Assembly: GCA_963706885.1 (NCBI GenBank) | Contig: CAVPNX010000008.1 | Coordinates: 62,001 to 126,000 of the forward strand | Origin: Prado023 sp963706885 | Lineage (GTDB): Bacteria > Actinomycetota > Actinomycetes > S36-B12 > CAIYMF01 | Direction: 5' to 3' | Length of the DNA stretch: 64,000 nt | Shown: in pieces, positions 26,933 to 36,502 of the stretch | Position numbering within the stretch: position 1 is the first letter of the stretch | Layout: each line of letters starts with the position of its first letter | Notes under the pieces: generated by a model | Databases searched by the model: none | Seen by the model: the letters and a program-made list of their open reading frames with translations, nothing else | Told to the model about the DNA's origin: nothing | Position numbers and translations under genes: made by a program

Positions 26933-29215
26933 GTCGTCTTGCCGCTCGCGCCGCCCTGGCGGGCGCAACAGCCCTGACCCTGGCCCTGGCGCCCACGGCC
27001 GCCCTGGCCAACGATGACGCGCCCACCGAGCCGATGGAGACCCGCGGATCGCAGAACTCCGTCGCCCAGAGCGTGCAGATCCGCACCGATGCGGACGGCA
27101 ACCCGAACAGTGCGGTCACCGACTTCCGCTGGTCGGTCACCCAGATCGGTGCTGAGGGTGACCCGGGGGCCGACATCACGGTGGCCGTCCCGGAGGAGGG
27201 CCTGCTGCTGCACAACCTGCAGGAGCTTGGCTTCATCCCGCAGGAGGACGGCAAGGGCCTGTTCGACATCAGCCTCAACGACACCGGATTCGGCACGGCC
27301 CGATCGGTGAGCCTGGTCCCGCCGGAGGACTTCGAGCTTCCGGTTGAGCTCACGACCGAATTCACCCTCGACGGTGAGCCGATCCTCGCCCAGGACCTCG
27401 TGGGCAAGGACGGCGTCGTCACCGCCAAGTACACCGTCATCAACAAGACCCGGGAGACCCTGACCGTCCCGATCACCAGCGTGACCGGTGAGGAGATCGA
27501 GAAGGAGGTCGAGGCCGACGTCCCCATGGTCGTCGAGGCCGTCACGCTGCTGCCGGACCGGTTCTCCGCCCTGAACACGGGCGCGGGACTCGGCGGCGCG
27601 GATGGTCGCGGCAACACCCAGGTCAAGTGGATCGCGCTGCCCTTCTCCCCGCTGAGTGCGGATGGGACGGCCTCCTTCGGCTGGGCCGCGAACGTCACCA
27701 ATGCGGTGATCCCCTCGATGCTGGTCCAGGTCCTGCCGGTCTACATCCCCGAGGGCGAGGAGGGCGCGAAGGACCCCGCCAGCGAGGAGGCGCGGCAGGC
27801 CGCCCTCGAGTCGGTCCCGCCGCCTGACGTGAGCGGTGAGGTCAACGCCATCAAGGACGGTGTCGCGGATGTCATCTCCGGCCTCGAGACCCTGACCGCC
27901 GACGACGGCAGCGCTGACCCGCTCGACGTCGCCGAGGGCAAGATCAACGCGTTCTTCGAGGAGTTCGCCACGAACTTCGCCGACATCGCCGCGCTGACCG
28001 ACCCGGACAACCCCGAGAGCATCACGTCGGACATCCGGGCGTTCAATGCCAGCCTTGCCGAGCTCCAGGCAGCGGTGGCCGAGCTCAAGGCGGCTCTCGA
28101 CAAGTACGACGAATCGCAGATCCCGGAAGCCATCGCCACGATCGATTCGAACTTCGACCAGTTCATCGCCGCGGTCGAGGGCGCCCTCGACCTGATCGAC
28201 AAGATAAATCCCATCGCCCGGCACACCTCCAGCGGCCTCCTGCCCGATCATCGCCCAGATACCCGATGTGGGAGTCACCAAGGAGCAGTGCGAATCGCTG
28301 GTCAGCTTGCTCGAGCTGGTCATTGCAGATATCCCCGCAACTGAGGCCGCAATCGATGACCTCAACAACGTGCTCAAGCAGGTCGATGGGGCTGTTGCGG
28401 TCCTCCAGCCGTTGCTGGAGAAGGTCGCCGGTCTCCTGGAGTCGGTGACTGCGTCGCTGACCGCGCTGGATCCCAAGCTCGTCGCGCTCAACGAGCAGTT
28501 GACGATCATCTCCACGGGGTTGGCTGAGAAGACGGTGGATCTGCCGTCGATGGACGCTGTCCTGGCGAACATCACCGAGTCGATCCTGACCTCCGAGGGC
28601 GGGCAGCAGGTCACCAGCGGGCTCGACCAGGTCAGCGGTGGGATCGCCGGGGTCAAGAGCGAGGTGAGCAGCTACGTGGCCGAGCTCGTCGTCGCGTTGG
28701 AGGCCGCCAAGGCCGAAGTAGGTGCAGCAGTCGAGGAGGGCAAGGAGGCCGCCGGTGCTGTCATCGACAAGGCCGACACGCTCAAGGCGGAGGTGGTCGG
28801 GCTCAAGACCGCGGCCCAGACCTGTCCCCTGCCCTACGGCTGCGACGTGACCGAGGCACCTGAGGGCACGAAGCTCGCCGGCGCCTACGAGTTCCGGATG
28901 GACCCGGCTGACACCGAGGCACCGAGCACCCTGCCTCGCGTGCTCCTGGGCCTGGTCGTGCTCCTGGTCGCCGGCTTCGTCGGCGCCCGTTTCGTCACCC
29001 AGCGCCATCAGGCCGCTCTTGCCACCGCCGGTGGCGGAACTGGCCCGGACGGTCCGGACGCGGGCGAACCGGTCGATGGCGAGGTCAGCGTCATGGCTGA
29101 GCAAGCCGAGGGCTCGGCACCGGAGGCCGCTCAAGCCGCTGGTGGCGCGGCCGAGGAGGCCACGGGGATCGACCTCCCCGGTGACGGGGAGGACGGGGAG
29201 GACAAGCCCTGGTAG
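26929..29215 (+). CDS. large exported helical protein with C-terminal anchor, unknown function, frame-broken
   Basis: About 760 residues. N-terminal signal peptide (RLAARAALAGATALTLALAPTAALA), a beta-rich region of about 250 residues (IRTDADGNPNSAVTDFRWSV, ITVAVPEEGLLLHNLQELG, VTAKYTVINKTRETLTVPIT), then long amphipathic helices rich in Ala, Glu, Val and Leu (NAIKDGVADVISGLETL; LNNVLKQVDGAVAVLQPLLE; GLDQVSGGIAGVKSEVSSYV), one Cys pair (QTCPLPYGCDV), a membrane helix VLLGLVVLLVAGFVGARFV and an acidic tail. The frame must change by one base at about 28208-28232; the downstream frame resumes PGTPPAASCPIIAQIPDVGV. The helical part recalls YhgE/Pip-type surface proteins, but I would not assign it. 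Coupled to the membrane protein upstream. Confidence 0.65.
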
Positions 29216-29326
29216 GTCACTGACCGGAGAACGCACGTGGAGGAACGTCGCAGGATAGCGGCGGCCCTCCGGCATGCAACCGGCGGCGAACCCTGCCCGG
29301 ATTGCCCACCCGTCGGGCGAATCGGC

Positions 29327-29345
29327 TATGTTACTGACCGGTAGG
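29327..29345 (+). promoter_or_regulatory. -10 box with overlapping operator-like palindrome
   Basis: TATGTT (29327-29332) fits a -10 box; GTTACTGACCGGTAGG (29330-29345) overlaps it and nearly equals the palindrome upstream of the acyl-CoA dehydrogenase gene (56171-56186, GTTACTGACGGGTAAC). Confidence 0.6.
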
Positions 29346-29422
29346 GTCCCCCATGCGGGACCACCTCGCGCGGGCACAAGAATGGGCCGCACGGGGCACC
29401 CCTGGCCAGGAGGTTGGCGAAC

Positions 29423-31675
29423 ATGGATTCGATGATGCTGATCCGGGGAACGGTCGGCCTGATCATCATTGTGGTGGCCGGGTTCTTCGCCCTGAAGAGG
29501 ACGGGGTTCCTCGTCAGGCTGGTCCGCTCCGGGCAGCCCGCGGTGGGTCGTACCGACGACGTCGGCGCCCGCGTGCAGGTCGAGGCCACCGAGGTCCTGG
29601 GCCAGAAGAAGCTGCTCAAGTGGTCGGTCCCCGGCATGGCTCACGTGCTGGTGTTCTTCGGGTTCCTGATCCTGACGATCACGGTCGTCGAGGCCTTCGG
29701 GGAGCTGTTCATCGAGGACTTCGCGTTCCCGATCATCGGCACCTGGCCGATCGTGCGGTTCCTCGAGGACCTGTTCGCGATCCTCGTGTTCCTGGGCGTT
29801 GTCGTCTTCGCGATCATCCGCCTGCGGAACAACCCCGCGAAGGACGGACGCTGGTCGCGGTTCTTCGGCTCGCACACCTCCGGTGCCTGGCTGGTCCTGT
29901 TCATGATCTCGATGGTCGTCTTCACGCTGCTGTGGTACCGCGGCGCCAAGGTGGGCGCGGCCTACGCCGCCGGGGAGACCGCCGAGGACGTCGGCATGGA
30001 AGGTGCCTTCGCCTCCCAGGCGGTCGGCAGCGTGCTCGAGCCGCTGGGCGAGGACGTCAACCTCTGGCTGGAGACATTCGGCCTCTGGGCGCACGTCGGG
30101 ATCATCCTCGGCTTCCTGCTGATCGTGCTGCACAGCAAGCACCTGCACATCTTCGCCGCCCCGATCAACGTGTACTTCTCACGGCGTCCCGACGGCCTCG
30201 GGCCGCTGCTGGAGATGTACTCGGGCACGGAGAAGATCGACTTCGAGGACCCCGCCGACGACGCCGTGTTCGGCCGCGGCCGGATCGAGGACTTCACCTG
30301 GAAGGGCCTGCTGGACATGGCGACCTGCACCGAGTGCGGTCGCTGCCAGAGCCAGTGCCCGGCGTGGAACACCGAGAAGCCGCTGAGCCCGAAGCTCATG
30401 ATCATGAACCTGCGCGACCATGCCTTCACCAAGGCCCCCTACATCACCGCCACCCAGAAGAAGCTCGACGGGAAGAACGTGGAGTTCGGCGAGATCGATG
30501 AGGAGGTCCTGGCCACCCTCCCGGAGAAGGTCCAGGCCGAGGCGCAGCGCCCGCTCATCGGCGAGCGTGACTTCGACCCGCACCGCGACACCGACGGCTA
30601 CGACCCCGCCGGGCACCGCTCGCACGAGGGCCCGGTCATCGACGTCGACGCGCTGTGGTCGTGCACGACCTGCGGGGCGTGCGTCAACCAGTGCCCGGTG
30701 GACATCGAGCACATCGACCACTTCATCGACATGCGCCGCCACCAGGTGATGATCGCCACCGAGTTCCCCAACGAGCTCAACAGCCTGTTCAAGAACCTGG
30801 AGAACAAGGGCAACCCGTGGGGCATGAACGCCTCGAAGCGCAACGACTGGATCAGCGAGGTCGACTTCGAGGTCCCCGTGTTCGGCATGGAGGGCGAGGA
30901 CGAGATCCCCGCCGACGTCGAGTACCTGTTCTGGGTCGGCTGCGCCGGTGCCTACGAGGACCGCGCCAAGCAGACCACCAAGGACGTCGCCGAGCTGCTC
31001 AACGTCGCGGGCGTGAAGTACATGGTGCTCGGTGAGGGCGAGACCTGCACCGGCGACCCGGCCCGCCGCGCGGGCAACGAGTTCCTGTTCCAGATGCAGG
31101 CGATGCAGAACGTCGAGGTCCTCAACGAGGTCAAGGCCACGCGAATCGTCGTGACGTGCCCGCACTGCATGAACACGATCGGTCGCGAGTACCCGCAGCT
31201 CGGGGGCAACTACGAGGTCGTGCACCACAGCCAGCTGCTCGCCACGCTCCTGCGCGACGGCCGGCTGCGCCCGCTGACCCCCCTGGACGAGACCGTGACC
31301 TACCACGACCCGTGCTACCTGGGCCGGCACAACAAGGTGTACGTGCCGCCCCGCGAGCTGGTCGCATCCGTGCCGGGCGTCAAGCTGGTGGAGATGGACC
31401 GCACCGCCGACAAGTCCTTCTGCTGCGGCGCCGGTGGCGCCCAGATGTGGATGGAGGAGCGCCTGGGCACCCGGGTGAACCAGAACCGCGCCGACGAGGC
31501 GCTGGGCACCGGTGCTGGCAAGATCGCCGTTGCCTGCCCGTTCTGCTCCGTCATGCTCCACGACGGGGTGACCGTCCGGGCCCAGGAGGCCGGCGAGGAC
31601 GCGCCGGTGGTCGAGGTCCTCGACATCGCGTCGCTGCTGCTGGGTTCGGTGCGGTCCCCGGAGCCCAGCGCCTGA
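29423..31675 (+). CDS. membrane iron-sulfur oxidoreductase with CCG domains (EtfD-like)
   Basis: 750-residue heterodisulfide-reductase-like protein. N-terminal membrane domain of about five helices (LIIIVVAGFFALKRTGFLV; MAHVLVFFGFLILTITVV; LEDLFAILVFLGVVVFAII; WLVLFMISMVVFTLLWY; VGIILGFLLIVLHS), then two 4Fe-4S motifs (CTECGRCQSQCPAW, CTTCGACVNQCPVD) and two cysteine-rich CCG domains (VGCAGAYEDRAKQ with TCPHCMNTI; DPCYLGRHN with CCGAGGAQMWMEE). M. tuberculosis Rv0338c (EtfD) has this plan and takes electrons from acyl-CoA dehydrogenases via ETF to menaquinone. The shared operator with the FadE5-type gene at 56 kb supports that role here. Start: ATG 29423 with AGGAGG 9 nt before; a TTG at 29414 would overlap the ribosome site. 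Confidence 0.88.
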   Translation: MDSMMLIRGTVGLIIIVVAGFFALKRTGFLVRLVRSGQPAVGRTDDVGARVQVEATEVLGQKKLLKWSVPGMAHVLVFFGFLILTITVVEAFGELFIEDFAFPIIGTWPIVRFLEDLFAILVFLGVVVFAIIRLRNNPAKDGRWSRFFGSHTSGAWLVLFMISMVVFTLLWYRGAKVGAAYAAGETAEDVGMEGAFASQAVGSVLEPLGEDVNLWLETFGLWAHVGIILGFLLIVLHSKHLHIFAAPINVYFSRRPDGLGPLLEMYSGTEKIDFEDPADDAVFGRGRIEDFTWKGLLDMATCTECGRCQSQCPAWNTEKPLSPKLMIMNLRDHAFTKAPYITATQKKLDGKNVEFGEIDEEVLATLPEKVQAEAQRPLIGERDFDPHRDTDGYDPAGHRSHEGPVIDVDALWSCTTCGACVNQCPVDIEHIDHFIDMRRHQVMIATEFPNELNSLFKNLENKGNPWGMNASKRNDWISEVDFEVPVFGMEGEDEIPADVEYLFWVGCAGAYEDRAKQTTKDVAELLNVAGVKYMVLGEGETCTGDPARRAGNEFLFQMQAMQNVEVLNEVKATRIVVTCPHCMNTIGREYPQLGGNYEVVHHSQLLATLLRDGRLRPLTPLDETVTYHDPCYLGRHNKVYVPPRELVASVPGVKLVEMDRTADKSFCCGAGGAQMWMEERLGTRVNQNRADEALGTGAGKIAVACPFCSVMLHDGVTVRAQEAGEDAPVVEVLDIASLLLGSVRSPEPSA

Positions 31676-31744
31676 CGGCCGACGGGAACTCACGCGAGGG
31701 CTGTTCCGAGGTCCTCGGCGCGACGCGCGGGAGGGACAGGTCGG

Positions 31745-32248
31745 ATGACTGACGGGACCGATGCGCAACAGGCGGAGCACGCCAACGTGGCCCGCGTTCG
31801 CGCTGCTGCAGCCGAGCTGGGCCTGGCCCTCGATGTCCGCCGGTTCCCCGAGGGGACCCGGACGGCCCAGGACGCCGCAACCGCGATCGGCTGCCCGGTC
31901 GGGGCCATCGTCAAGAGCCTGATCTTCACCGTGGACGGTGAGGTGGTCCTGGCGCTGGTGAGTGGGGCCAACCAGCTCGACGAGGCCAAGCTCGCGGACG
32001 CAGCGGGCGGATCGACGTGCCGACGGGCGAACGCCGACGACGTCCGGGCGGCCACCGGCTTCCCGATCGGCGGGGTGCCGCCCATCGGGCTGGCGACCCC
32101 GGTGCGGGAGTTCCTCGATGAGGACCTCCTGGGCCACGACGTCGTCTGGGCGGCCGCGGGCACCTGGCACGACGTCTTCCCGATCGCTCCGACCGACCTC
32201 GCGGCCGCGTCCGGGGGCTGGGTGGGGGCCCTGCGCCGCGACGCCTGA
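31745..32248 (+). CDS. YbaK/ProX-type aminoacyl-tRNA deacylase
   Basis: 167-residue protein of the YbaK/EbsC fold. Members hydrolyse mischarged aminoacyl-tRNAs such as Cys-tRNA(Pro). Visible: RRFPEGTRTAQDAATAIGCPVGAIVKSLIF with the invariant lysine, LVSGANQLDEAKLADAAGG, ATGFPIGGVPPIG (substrate loop) and the C-terminal AAAGTWHDVFPIAP. A GGGAGGG-like site precedes the ATG. It follows the EtfD-like gene by 69 bp and converges on the MFS gene. The exact substrate cannot be read from sequence. Confidence 0.85.
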   Translation: MTDGTDAQQAEHANVARVRAAAAELGLALDVRRFPEGTRTAQDAATAIGCPVGAIVKSLIFTVDGEVVLALVSGANQLDEAKLADAAGGSTCRRANADDVRAATGFPIGGVPPIGLATPVREFLDEDLLGHDVVWAAAGTWHDVFPIAPTDLAAASGGWVGALRRDA

Positions 32249-32292
32249 TCCGGCGGGCCGCAGGAGGCCAGTGGGCCCGAACCGTTCGCGAC

Positions 32293-33574
32293 TCACGCCG
32301 CTGGCGGGACCTCCGCCGGTGGCGTCCGCCTGCCCGTCGGATCCGGACGCACGCGGGCCCTCGTCGTCGAGCCCGCGCAGGGACGGAAGGGCGGCGATGA
32401 GCAGGGAGATCACGACCAGCAGGGCGCCGATGATCGCGTACACCAGCTGCACGCCCCACGCCTCGACGGCGATGCCGGCCAGCAGCAGGCCGAGCGGCGG
32501 TGCCGCGTAGAACAACGCCGTCTGCACGCCGTAGACCCGGCCCTGCACGTGCGCCGGCACCCGGGTCTGCACCAGCGAGTTCATCAGCGGGTTCATCGGC
32601 CCCCAGCCGAGGCCCAGCAGGAAGCCGGCCACCACGAACACCGGCAGCGGGGGGAGGAACGCCATCGGGATGATCGCCGCAGTGACCGCGAACATCACCA
32701 GCACCACGATCCGGTGCTTGGACATCCGCGCCGACAGCCACCCGTACGAGAAGGACCCGATCATCCCTCCGGCGGCCAGCGCCGTCAGGGTCAGGCCGTA
32801 TGCGCTCGGCTGGCCGATCTCCTCGAAGTGCACGGGCATCAGCACCGACTCGGTGGGCAGGTAGACCATGGCCAGCACGGCGATCGCCAGGGTCAGGACC
32901 CGCAGCGCCTTGTCCTGCCAGAGGATCCGCGCGCCGCGCACGATGGAGGACCAGAACGGCTCGTCGTCGTCGCCGGCCTCGTGCCGCGAGTCGCCGATGG
33001 CCTCGGTGACCCGGATCCCGGCAACCGCCACGATGGCCAGCACGAACGCGGACGCCGTGACCCAGAACGTCGAGATCACGCCGATCGTGCTGATGCCCAG
33101 GGCGGCCAGCGCCGGACCGATCACCCAGCCGGCCGCGAACACGCCCTCGTGCACGCCGTTGATCCGGTCGATGTAGAACCGTCCGGCGTGGGCGACGTCG
33201 GGGATCAGCGACTTGCGCGCCGTGTAGCCGGCCGGGTCGAACGTGGCGCCGAGGACCGCCAGGGCCAGGATCATGCCCAGCGTGAGGATCCCGGCACCCT
33301 CAGCCAGTGGGAACAGGCTGACGGACACCGCGGAGAACGCATCCGAGGCCATGGAGACCCGCCGCCGCCCGAACCGGTCGACCAGGGCCCCGACGAAGGG
33401 CGAGACGAAGATCCCCGGGATCGCGGCCGCCGCCGCCACCAGCCCCGCATCGGCAGCGGAACCGGTCTCCTGCAGCACGAGCCACGGGATGAGCACCGCC
33501 ACCGTCGAGTTGGCCACGCCCCCCAGGAGGTTGGCCACCTGAAGCAGGACCACAGGAGCACGACGGGCAGGCAC
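32293..33574 (-). CDS. MFS transporter, 3' end out of frame
   Basis: Twelve-helix major facilitator of about 420 residues: LLQVANLLGGVANSTVAVLI (TM1), FVGALVDRFGRRRVSM (motif A), helices through YGLTLTALAAGGMIGSFSYG and the last near VYAIIGALLVVISLLIAAL. Probably a drug or metabolite exporter; substrate unknown. The frame that encodes the helices has no stop until 30179, running antisense through the neighbouring genes, which is not credible; a stop in another frame at 32293-32295 would end the protein 45 bp from the convergent YbaK gene. A single-base indel between the last helix and that stop is the simplest explanation. The 3' coordinate is therefore inferred. Confidence 0.75.
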
Positions 33575-33634
33575 AGGGATTCCTCACGAACGGACGGCTC
33601 CCCAGCCTACGCCCGCCCGCGCGGCGTCAGCGAA

Positions 33635-33724
33635 ATCGTGTCGGCTCCGAGTGGATCACGTGCGTCGAAAGCCCACGCGATCCGGGCTCGGACCCCGCAG
33701 ACCCGACACGATCCGGAGGAGGGG
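33635..33724. repeat. long imperfect hairpin with repeat-family core
   Basis: Outer arms ATCGTGTCGG and CCGACACGAT (10 bp) enclose further partial pairing (CCGAG/CTCGG, GGATC/GATCC). The right arm, on the minus strand GGATCGTGTCGGGTCTGC (33707-33724), matches 17 of 18 bases with 45899-45916. Lies between two minus-strand genes and may act as a terminator. Confidence 0.6.
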
Positions 33725-33744
33725 CCGGGGGGCCGGGGCCGGGG

Positions 33745-35391
33745 TCAGAGGGTGGGCTCGGCTTCCGAGTCGGCGTCGGGGTCCGCCGGCGGCGTGCCTG
33801 GTGCGGCGGGCCACACCGCCGTGGGGCCCAGGCGATACAGGGTGAGGTTGCCGGCCGATGAGGTGAACAGCTGCTCCCAGCCGGGCCCGGGCAGGGGACC
33901 GAACGCCGCCTCGACCGGCTGCAGGGCGCGGCGGCAGTGCCAGCAGGTGCGGTCATCGGCGCTGTAGAGCACGACGAACTCCCCCGGCTGCGGGTACTCC
34001 TCGGCCGAGGTCGGCGGGAACCGGAGCAACCGGTTCAGCGAACGGAAGCTGCCCCCCTCCCACCTCGGGTCGCCGAAGGGCCCGGTCTGGTACGCCGGCA
34101 GGACCCGCTGCGTGCCCCAGTCCGCCCAGATCCGGGCGTCAGCAAGCTCCTGTCCCGAGGTGGCCAGGTGCGCCCGGAGCTCGACCATCGCGTCCCCGCC
34201 GTTGGGCGCGAAGCCGGGGTAGGCGGTCGCGAAGCGGGCCGCCGGGACGATGACGCCGAGGGCCAGGAGGGCCCCAGCCACCGCAGCCCCCACCCGCAGG
34301 GCTCCCCGGGAGCTGCGGATCACGATCACCGTCGTGCCCACCGCCGCCAGCATCAGCGGGACGATGAACGACAACCAGTAGCGGGCAACGTCCAGGCGCA
34401 CGGAGGGATGCCCCGGGTCGAGCGGGCCGCCCTGGACCCACAACAGCCCGAGGGTCAGCATCCCCCACGCCCAGATCCGGCCCAGCTGCGCACGGAACAC
34501 CAGCCCACCCACAGCACCTACCGCCAGGCAGGCGAGCAGGGCCGGGCCCCCGGAGACCTCGAGGATCGACCGGGGCATGATCGTCATGTACCACCACCGC
34601 GACTGCCCCACATACCCGGCATCGGAGCTGACCTCCGACTCGGAGATGTCGGCGCCCAGGATGATCCGGAACTTCAGGAACGGGTCGTCGTAGACCACGG
34701 CGCACAGCAGCACGTCCAGGACCAGCCACGCCAGCGCCGGAGGGGCGAACCACGCCAGGGTCACCAGTGGCCGCCCGATCCGCCAGAGGATCCACCCGAT
34801 CACCGGCCAGGCGAAGATCGCCGTCTCACGGACCTCGAAGCTCCATCCGGTGACGAAGCCGCTGGCCGCGAGCAGGACCGGCACCTGCCAGCCCCAACCC
34901 CGGCCGGCCTCCCGCGCCTCCTCGGCCGCATCCGCGGCCAGGGTCGCCAGCAGGAGGGCCAGGCCGATCAGCGTGGTGGCCGTCAGGTCGGTGTAGCCCC
35001 GGGTCAGGTTGACGAAGACCAACGGGGTGCCGAGGGCAAGCACCGCCGCCAGGACACCCGTCGACCTCGACACGTAGCGCGTGCCGAGCAGGTAGAGGAC
35101 CGCCGCGAGGACACCGGTGCTCAGGACCGGGATCACGTAGTACGTGGCCGTGGCATCACCCCACAGCCGGGCGAACGGGATGATCGGCAGCAGGAAGCCC
35201 CATCGGGACAGGCCCGACGGCCGCCAGGTGCCCTCCGGGAAGGCCAAGGCCCCCTGCACGTAGTGCCACGGGTCGGTGGGCACGAGTGCGGAGCGGTAGA
35301 CCAGCGCAACGGCCATCGCGATCACCGCCACGAGACCCGCCCACGCAAGGTCCCGGCGGTGGATCGTGCGACCCCAGGCCAGCGAGGTCAC
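33745..35391 (-). CDS. GT-C type membrane glycosyltransferase
   Basis: 548 residues with about ten membrane helices in the first 400 and a soluble C-terminal part. The first periplasmic loop carries acidic/aromatic DPWHYVQGALAFPEG, fitting the catalytic loop of lipid-phosphosugar-dependent GT-C enzymes (PMT/ArnT-like); FLLPIIPFARLWGDATATYYV, GTRYVSRSTGVLAAVLALGTPL and WSFEVRETAIFAWPVIGWI follow. A CWHC cysteine pair lies near residue 490. It probably moves a sugar from a polyprenyl carrier on the outer face. Start overlaps the end of the GT2 gene (ATGA), so both are one operon. Confidence 0.75.
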   Translation of the reverse strand: MTSLAWGRTIHRRDLAWAGLVAVIAMAVALVYRSALVPTDPWHYVQGALAFPEGTWRPSGLSRWGFLLPIIPFARLWGDATATYYVIPVLSTGVLAAVLYLLGTRYVSRSTGVLAAVLALGTPLVFVNLTRGYTDLTATTLIGLALLLATLAADAAEEAREAGRGWGWQVPVLLAASGFVTGWSFEVRETAIFAWPVIGWILWRIGRPLVTLAWFAPPALAWLVLDVLLCAVVYDDPFLKFRIILGADISESEVSSDAGYVGQSRWWYMTIMPRSILEVSGGPALLACLAVGAVGGLVFRAQLGRIWAWGMLTLGLLWVQGGPLDPGHPSVRLDVARYWLSFIVPLMLAAVGTTVIVIRSSRGALRVGAAVAGALLALGVIVPAARFATAYPGFAPNGGDAMVELRAHLATSGQELADARIWADWGTQRVLPAYQTGPFGDPRWEGGSFRSLNRLLRFPPTSAEEYPQPGEFVVLYSADDRTCWHCRRALQPVEAAFGPLPGPGWEQLFTSSAGNLTLYRLGPTAVWPAAPGTPPADPDADSEAEPTL

Positions 35392-36392
35392 AGCCGCTGC
35401 TCCGCCCAGCCCCAGTACCGCGCCAACGCCCGGCTCACGATGTCGGGTACGGCGGGCCCGAGTCCCACGGGCGGGTCGAGTGGTCCGCGCAGCAGCGCGA
35501 CCAGCTCACGATCGGGGACCGTGCGGGCGGCCTGGATCGTGCGCCTCCGGTCTGCCAGTGACCTGCGATGGGCCACCAACCAGCGCCAGCCATCGACCTT
35601 GTCCCGGGCCCATCCGTCGCGCAGGGCCACCAGGAGGACCCCACCCTCGACGACCAGCGCGGGGACGGCAACCAGACGACGGGTCCGGCGCTCGGGCAGC
35701 AGGATCAGGTTCATGAGCCGGTTGCGCTCCAGCTGGTAGAACTTGGCCGCGTTCCGGGCGAAGTCGTAGTGGTGGAGCACCACGGCCCTCGGCTCATGGA
35801 CGACTCGCAACCCCACCTGCCATGCGCGCAACGACAGGTAGACGTCCTCGCAGTAGGCCACGTAGTCGGCGTCGAAACCGCCCAGGGCGTCCCACACCTC
35901 GCGGCGCACCGCGAACGTCACGCCGGTGATCGAAGCCACCTCAGTGAGCGCCCCGTGATCCGCCGCCGGCTCCCCCAGTCCGCCCACCCACGAGAACATG
36001 AGGAAGTGGACGGGGTTCCCCGCGGTGTTCAGGACCGTGGGATCCTCTGCCAGTCGGACGCTGGCGCAGGCCAGCCCGATTCCGGGCTCAGCGGCGCGCC
36101 GGACCAGGGCCTCCAGCGCACCAGGTTGGACCAGGGCATCGGAGTTCACGAACACCAGGACGTCTCCCGCGGCCCGCGCGGCGGCATAGTTGCAGCCGCC
36201 GGCGTAGCCCAGGTTCGTCCCCGGGGACAGCACCCGGACCCCCGGCAGGTGCCGCACGGCCGAAATCGGGCCCGGCGCCGCATCGTTGTCCACGACCACG
36301 ATCTCCTGCGCCCCGTCGGCCACCAGGGCCATCACGCACTGCTCCAAGGTGGCTTCGGCGCCGTGGGCCAGGACGATCGCTGAGGCCCGCAC
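35388..36392 (-). CDS. family 2 glycosyltransferase
   Basis: 334-residue GT-A enzyme: SAIVLAHGAEATLEQCVMAL opening, EIVVVDNDAAPGPIS, NLGYAGGCNYAA, the metal-binding DXD-like FVNSDALVQPG, acceptor region REVWDALGGFDADYVAYCEDVYLSLR, and a C-terminal hydrophobic segment (LVAVPALVVEGGVLLVAL) that could lie on the membrane. Resembles rhamnosyltransferases of the GT2 family. GTG start with TAGGGT 6 nt upstream on the minus strand. Divergent from the DUF4012 gene; coupled to the GT-C gene. Confidence 0.85.
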   Translation of the reverse strand: MRASAIVLAHGAEATLEQCVMALVADGAQEIVVVDNDAAPGPISAVRHLPGVRVLSPGTNLGYAGGCNYAAARAAGDVLVFVNSDALVQPGALEALVRRAAEPGIGLACASVRLAEDPTVLNTAGNPVHFLMFSWVGGLGEPAADHGALTEVASITGVTFAVRREVWDALGGFDADYVAYCEDVYLSLRAWQVGLRVVHEPRAVVLHHYDFARNAAKFYQLERNRLMNLILLPERRTRRLVAVPALVVEGGVLLVALRDGWARDKVDGWRWLVAHRRSLADRRRTIQAARTVPDRELVALLRGPLDPPVGLGPAVPDIVSRALARYWGWAEQRL

Positions 36393-36398
36393 GAGGCC

Positions 36399-36404
36399 AC
36401 CCTA
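36399..36404 (-). promoter_or_regulatory. -10 box TAGGGT, leaderless GT2 gene
   Basis: Minus-strand TAGGGT, 6 nt before the GTG at 36392. Confidence 0.6.
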
Positions 36405-36502
36405 GCCTCCGGCCGGGTGGATCACGCCCGACCGGCCGAAGCAGCCGTGCCGTTACCATGGGGCTTCCAGATCGGGGCGTTCACAGCACGCGGGGGTGGG
36501 CA

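Noticed and set aside
28163..30148. Minus-strand frame of 661 codons
   Set aside because: Antisense to the anchored surface protein and the EtfD-like gene; no family features.
30179..32292. C-terminal extension of the MFS transporter by about 700 codons
   Set aside because: Runs antisense through two conserved genes; more likely the true stop is lost by an indel near 32300.
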